From Buxus sempervirens (lineage: Eukaryota > Streptophyta > Magnoliopsida > Buxales > Buxaceae), in NCBI GenBank assembly GCA_947561395.2, contig OX387182.1:46431949-46495948 (forward strand): a stretch of DNA of 64,000 nt, in the 5' to 3' direction. This document shows, one piece after another, positions 60,576 through 64,000 of the stretch. The notes below the pieces were generated by a model. That model had not been told where the DNA came from. It worked only from the letters and a program-made list of their open reading frames with translations, and ran no database searches. Position 1 is the first letter of the stretch, and each line of letters opens with the position of its first letter. Position numbers and translations under genes: made by a program.

Positions 60576-61157
60576 TTTGCTTACCGAAATGGAATTTCTG
60601 ATTTGACCAAGAGTATTTGCACTTCTTAGGGGTTAAACCACTTCACTATTCACTTGGTTAGGAACCTGGGAAACCATTTTGCCTATGAAATTAATAGAGG
60701 AAAAATTTGTGAACCTCTTAAGAGTTTTTAAGTTGGGTTTAGGTTACTTATGAGTATTGTGCCGGACACCAAACTAGTAAGAGTTACCAGTTACTTTTCC
60801 TTGTTCTATACACTGTTTTGATTGAGAAGTTCTTGTATTTCTGGTTTCACTTGTTGGAAACTTTATACGTATTGAAAGGTTTTCTTTGGTATGAATGGAT
60901 TGAGTTTTACTTTCATATGACTTGTGTTACGGAAATGAGAAATTACTGAATGTACTTGAGGTACTGCTTGGTCCAGAGGGACAGGTGATGAATTGTGATG
61001 AGTAATTACATGATGTGGAATGAATGGTTTGTTTGATATTGAAATCGAGATTATACGATGTTTACTATTGTGGTCTAGCTTGTCCTGGATCCAGATGTTT
61101 AAGCTTAGTAATGTGATGTTATTGTTGGTTGTTGGAATTGCATGGCCTTGTGTGTTG

Positions 61158-61302
61158 CCACGACCGGTGTAGAGCAGCCAGAAACCCTGAGTAGGCCTGG
61201 TTGTCAATGCAGAAACCCGGGGTGTAGGCCTGCATTGGATGACGAAACCCTGAGTAGGCCGTCATTTCAGAGTATCCGAAACCCTGAGTAGGCCGGAACT
61301 GT
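61158..61302. repeat. CCCTGAGTAGGCC tandem words in LTR E
   Basis: Three AAACCCTGAGTAGGCC words and one CCCGGGGTGTAGGCC variant, nearly identical to the cluster at 40970-41110. Confidence 0.85.
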
Positions 61303-63210
61303 GTACATGGAGGTGTGGAGTGTCTACTTGGCATGTTTAATTTATCAACCAAACGATAGTCATGACATTGACCAATCGATGTGTTATTGTACTTAACTGA
61401 GATGTGATTTGTTTGATTTGAACTTGGGAAATTGATGTTGGCTGTTTAAACGTATTGTAGTGTTGTCGATGCATAGTTTTAAAATGTGATTCAACTATTT
61501 CTGCATGCATGTGCTACTCGCTGAGATATTCGTATCTCACTATGTTGTTGTTCTATTTTTTCAGATACTCGTGGTGAGGCGATTACTGGGGTAGATCCTG
61601 CTGAGGCATATAGGGAGGAAGACTACTATTACCTTCCTTAGACTTGTAGGTTATCTGTTCCAAATTTGAGAACTTGAATTAATTGAGATGTATTAAAGTA
61701 ATTGGGGATGCACCATATGATTTCGGTTCAGTTTAAATGTTACAATTTTGTATAAATGGAAGTGTGCACTCTGTTAGGTTATAGATGTATGATTATCCAG
61801 CAATCATAAATTGATTAACGATCCTTGCCTAACCTCCGTGAGACGTGTTATATCTTTAATGAACAACACGGATCCGGGGCGTTACACTTTTCGAGGACAA
61901 GTTTTCTTACTCTCGACCTGTGAGACAAGGAAAATCAATCTAGTGACTTCCTATCATCACACGGGCTCAATAAAAAAAAAGGAGTCTCCACCATTCTTTT
62001 TTAAGGTGTGAATGGACACCAAAATAACCAAATAGAAGAAATAATAAAAGAACACAAATTAGAGTAAAAATAATTCTAAAAGAAAAAGTAAACCAGAGAT
62101 GGATAAGGAGATTAGGTTATGAACAGAGGAAGGTGTTAGGCACCCCCATTCATCTACACAAGGTTGTTGCCAAGTATTGTCCATGCTATAAAAATGATTG
62201 CTAATAAAAATCAAAACAAAAGAAAAAGGAAAAACAATGTATGGCTTATTTCCATGTGAATGATCCAATTAATTCTAGATCCTTCTTATGAAAACAAAAG
62301 CCATTTCTTGGGCTTCATGATTGACTGAAATCAAGACAAAGAAAACATTTCTAAAGTAAAAACTTCAAAATCTGGCTTTGAGTTAAATCCTTGAAATCTA
62401 AGAATAAAAAAATTATTTTTTACAAAATATTGAAGAATTGAATCTGAACAATCCAGAGCATAGATCTAGCCCATATTTCTCATTAGATAAAAAAAACAAA
62501 ACCAAAAATACCCACGTTGATGAAAAACATCAAAAGGGGAGAGCAGAGACCGTAGGGTCTTCTCTCAAGAATGACAAATGACTCAAAAACCAACTCATGA
62601 AACCATAGAGATTACTGGAAGGCTTCTGAATCCAGATCTACCACATTGACAATGGTAGATCCAAGATCTTAGCCTAAACGACTAAAAAATCAAAGAACAT
62701 AAAAAGGATGAAAACAATGTAAAAAATATCAGAATATATGAAGAAAATGAGATCTAATGCTATGAATAGCATAGATCTATAGTATTCCTCCATATTTCAT
62801 CAATAAATTATCACATAACCTAAACTAAATATTACAACCACATATTTCTAAGATTACAGCATATGGGGGTCTGCCCTACGAGTCCATTCCTGTCCTCCTT
62901 TCCCCTAGAACTCTCTTCACGTTTTACGGCTAGAGAAGATACTCGAGGTACTTGGATTAAGGTTTGGGGTTACAATCACACACAGACCTTATACTACAGA
63001 AAGGGAGAAGATTAGAACTATCCTAGAAATTAAAACTAGAAAGTAAAGAGGTTGAGAAGCTTACCTGGACTTGAGAAAGTAAAGAGGCAGGGGTTCTCTT
63101 CTTCACTTGGAGTTCTCTTCTCAGCAATTCTTAGCCACAATCTTCAGTCACAATTTCACAGCAATTTCCCGACAATTTCACACACACCTTTTGCTTGAGG
63201 AGAGGCCTCC

Positions 63211-63218
63211 TATTTATA
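63211..63218 (+). promoter_or_regulatory. TATA box of LTR B4
   Basis: TATTTATAAG, aligned with the TATA of B1. Confidence 0.55.
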
Positions 63219-63381
63219 AGCAAGAACAGGGGCAGGGGGTGGTCCTAAGAGGTTCTAGAATGTTCCCACTCAATTTTAGAAACATTAATTAGGGCAAAAA
63301 CGGCCGCACAAAACCCTAGAGAAGAGATCAAAATAGTAACAAGGCTCAAAAATCGAGATTTTACAAAAACACTCAAAATAC

Positions 63382-63492
63382 GCATGTCCGCATTTGATTT
63401 GCGGACATGCCTCGTCCGCATTGTCAATGCAGACACCTAATGTCCGCAAATGGAATGCGGACACGTCTTGTCCGCATACCTTATGCGGACAA
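63382..63492. repeat. Inverted word array (TGTCCGCATT/AATGCGGACA) in LTR B4
   Basis: ATGTCCGCATTTG, TTTGCGGACATG, CGTCCGCATTG, AATGTCCGCAAATGG, AATGCGGACACG, TTGTCCGCATACC and TTATGCGGAC within 110 bases. Same position as the GCCCGTA array of B1. Confidence 0.8.
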
Positions 63493-63935
63493 AATAGGTT
63501 TGACCAAATTTTCATTTTTTTTACATGTTTCAAATCCAAATAAATATTTTTCCTTATTTTCTCATTTTGTAGTGCAATTTGGGGTGTCTACAACTGCCCC
63601 CTCTCTACTGGAATTTGGAACCAATTAGCAGCAAAGAGCAAAAAGACCCAAAAAGTGCACTTTTTCTGAGATTTGCTTAGCTAATTGCAACTTGCGAGGA
63701 TTAAAAGAGGAATTTTGGAAAAAGCATTTATGTGGAGGATTTGCTGAAAAGTCCCTTACTTTAAGGGGCAAATCCTCCTCTCTAGTCTCACCAAGCACTC
63801 GTGGCTATGAAGTGAGATTCGAGAAAATCTTTAAAACAAAAGTGGGTAAATAGCAATCCTTGCAATGTGTAGCTAAACTGGACACTAATTCTTTGAAAAA
63901 TGTGGAGAAAATCATGAAAATCATTTTTTTGGCTG

Positions 63936-64000
63936 CTGTCCGCATTTGCATTGCGGAACTGCCATGTCCTCATTTTGAATTCGGACTTGGCATGTCCGCA
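63936..64000. repeat. Second TGTCCGCATT array, after the B4 LTR
   Basis: CTGTCCGCATTTGCATTGCGG, CATGTCC, ATTCGGAC and GGCATGTCCGCA. The same words as in the LTR array reappear about 340 bases past the LTR end; the array is cut by the window edge. Confidence 0.7.

Larger units (their letters stand above)
59408..61886 (+). mobile_element. Solo LTR E inserted in LINE ORF1
   Basis: 2,479 bp, TGTAAGACCCTG to GATCCGGGGCGTTACA, perfect CTTTT duplication (59403-59407 and 61887-61891). It is a diverged relative of A's LTR: same order of word array (60294-60575), GGTCCAGAGGGACAGGTGATG and CCCTGAGTAGGCC cluster (61158-61302). No coding sequence. Confidence 0.9.
34127..61918 (-). mobile_element. L1-type LINE, old, split by nested insertions
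   Basis: Parts on the plus coordinate: 34127-34343 (end of ORF2 and 3' UTR), 47660-50391 (ORF2 reverse transcriptase and C-terminus), 56481-59407 (ORF2 endonuclease and ORF1) and 61887-61918 (ORF1 N-terminal part, VESKK). Together about 5.9 kb, close to a full plant L1. LTRs C1, C2 and E and the Helitron account for the gaps. ORF1 and ORF2 carry several stops and frame changes, so it is dead. The 3' tail (a T-run on the plus strand) and target duplication were not found. The 5' end probably lies beyond B4, outside the window. Confidence 0.85.
61919..64000 (+). mobile_element. LTR element B4, runs off right edge
   Basis: LTR 61919-63592, TGTGAGACAAGG to GGGGTGTCTACA, same family as B and B1 (GAGTCTCCACC, GGTGTTAGGCACC, CTCTCTTCACGTTTTACGGC, TATTTATA at 63211). 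No 5-bp duplication follows 63592 (CGACC before, ACTGC after), so the internal region of a fuller element probably starts at 63593. The 408 bases seen there have no open frame. Confidence 0.75.

Noticed and set aside
61811-62011. A frame crossing the end of E into B4
   Set aside because: It spans the junction of unrelated elements and cannot be a gene.

Overview
The window reads as repeat-rich intergenic DNA of a flowering plant, probably a eudicot. It is AT-rich overall. It holds CACTA, Helitron, L1-type LINE, SINE and MITE copies of plant type and several plant Ty3/Gypsy-like LTR families. I found no host gene, rRNA, tRNA or CRISPR array. All convincing coding sequence belongs to transposable elements; the species cannot be named from this.

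Layout. 1-1661: part of a minus-strand LTR (called G) running off the left edge. 1662-8908: no genes; a foldback MITE with 9-bp target duplications (3982-4434), a SINE with 15-bp duplications (5428-5696), a SINE-like tail (about 6590-6730) and two adjacent MITE-like repeats (7591-8284). 8909-21643: a minus-strand LTR (F) holding a complete 9.9-kb CACTA transposon (10398-20318) with a TNP2-type transposase and a second En/Spm-type protein. 21644-34126: a 12.5-kb Helitron with recognisable 5' and 3' termini and a spliced Rep-helicase gene carrying one nonsense codon. It also has a captured gag-like fragment, tandem repeats, a retroposed LINE tail and a second internal 3'-end-like signal. 34127-61918: one old L1-like LINE on the minus strand, split by later insertions.

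The insertions in the LINE can be ordered from their target-site duplications. LTR C1 (34344-47659, GGATC) contains a minus-strand LTR B (36988-47138). B contains element A (37473-45995), whose left LTR holds a further B copy, B1 (38124-39916, GTTGT). LTR C2 (50392-56480) contains LTR D (52592-56104, CGGGC). LTR E (59408-61886, CTTTT) sits in LINE ORF1. A fourth B-family element, B4, starts at 61919 and runs off the right edge. Removing C2 brings the two LINE halves together in a sensible reading (LKNW followed by NHEEFGK).

The most unusual signal is structural. LTRs of several families carry short arrays of inverted GC-rich words, typically in the part expected to be transcribed leader. The word differs between families and even between copies of one family. 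Next in interest are the intact-looking CACTA element, the Helitron with an internal pseudo-terminus, and two independent LTR insertions within a few bases of the same spot in two copies of family C.
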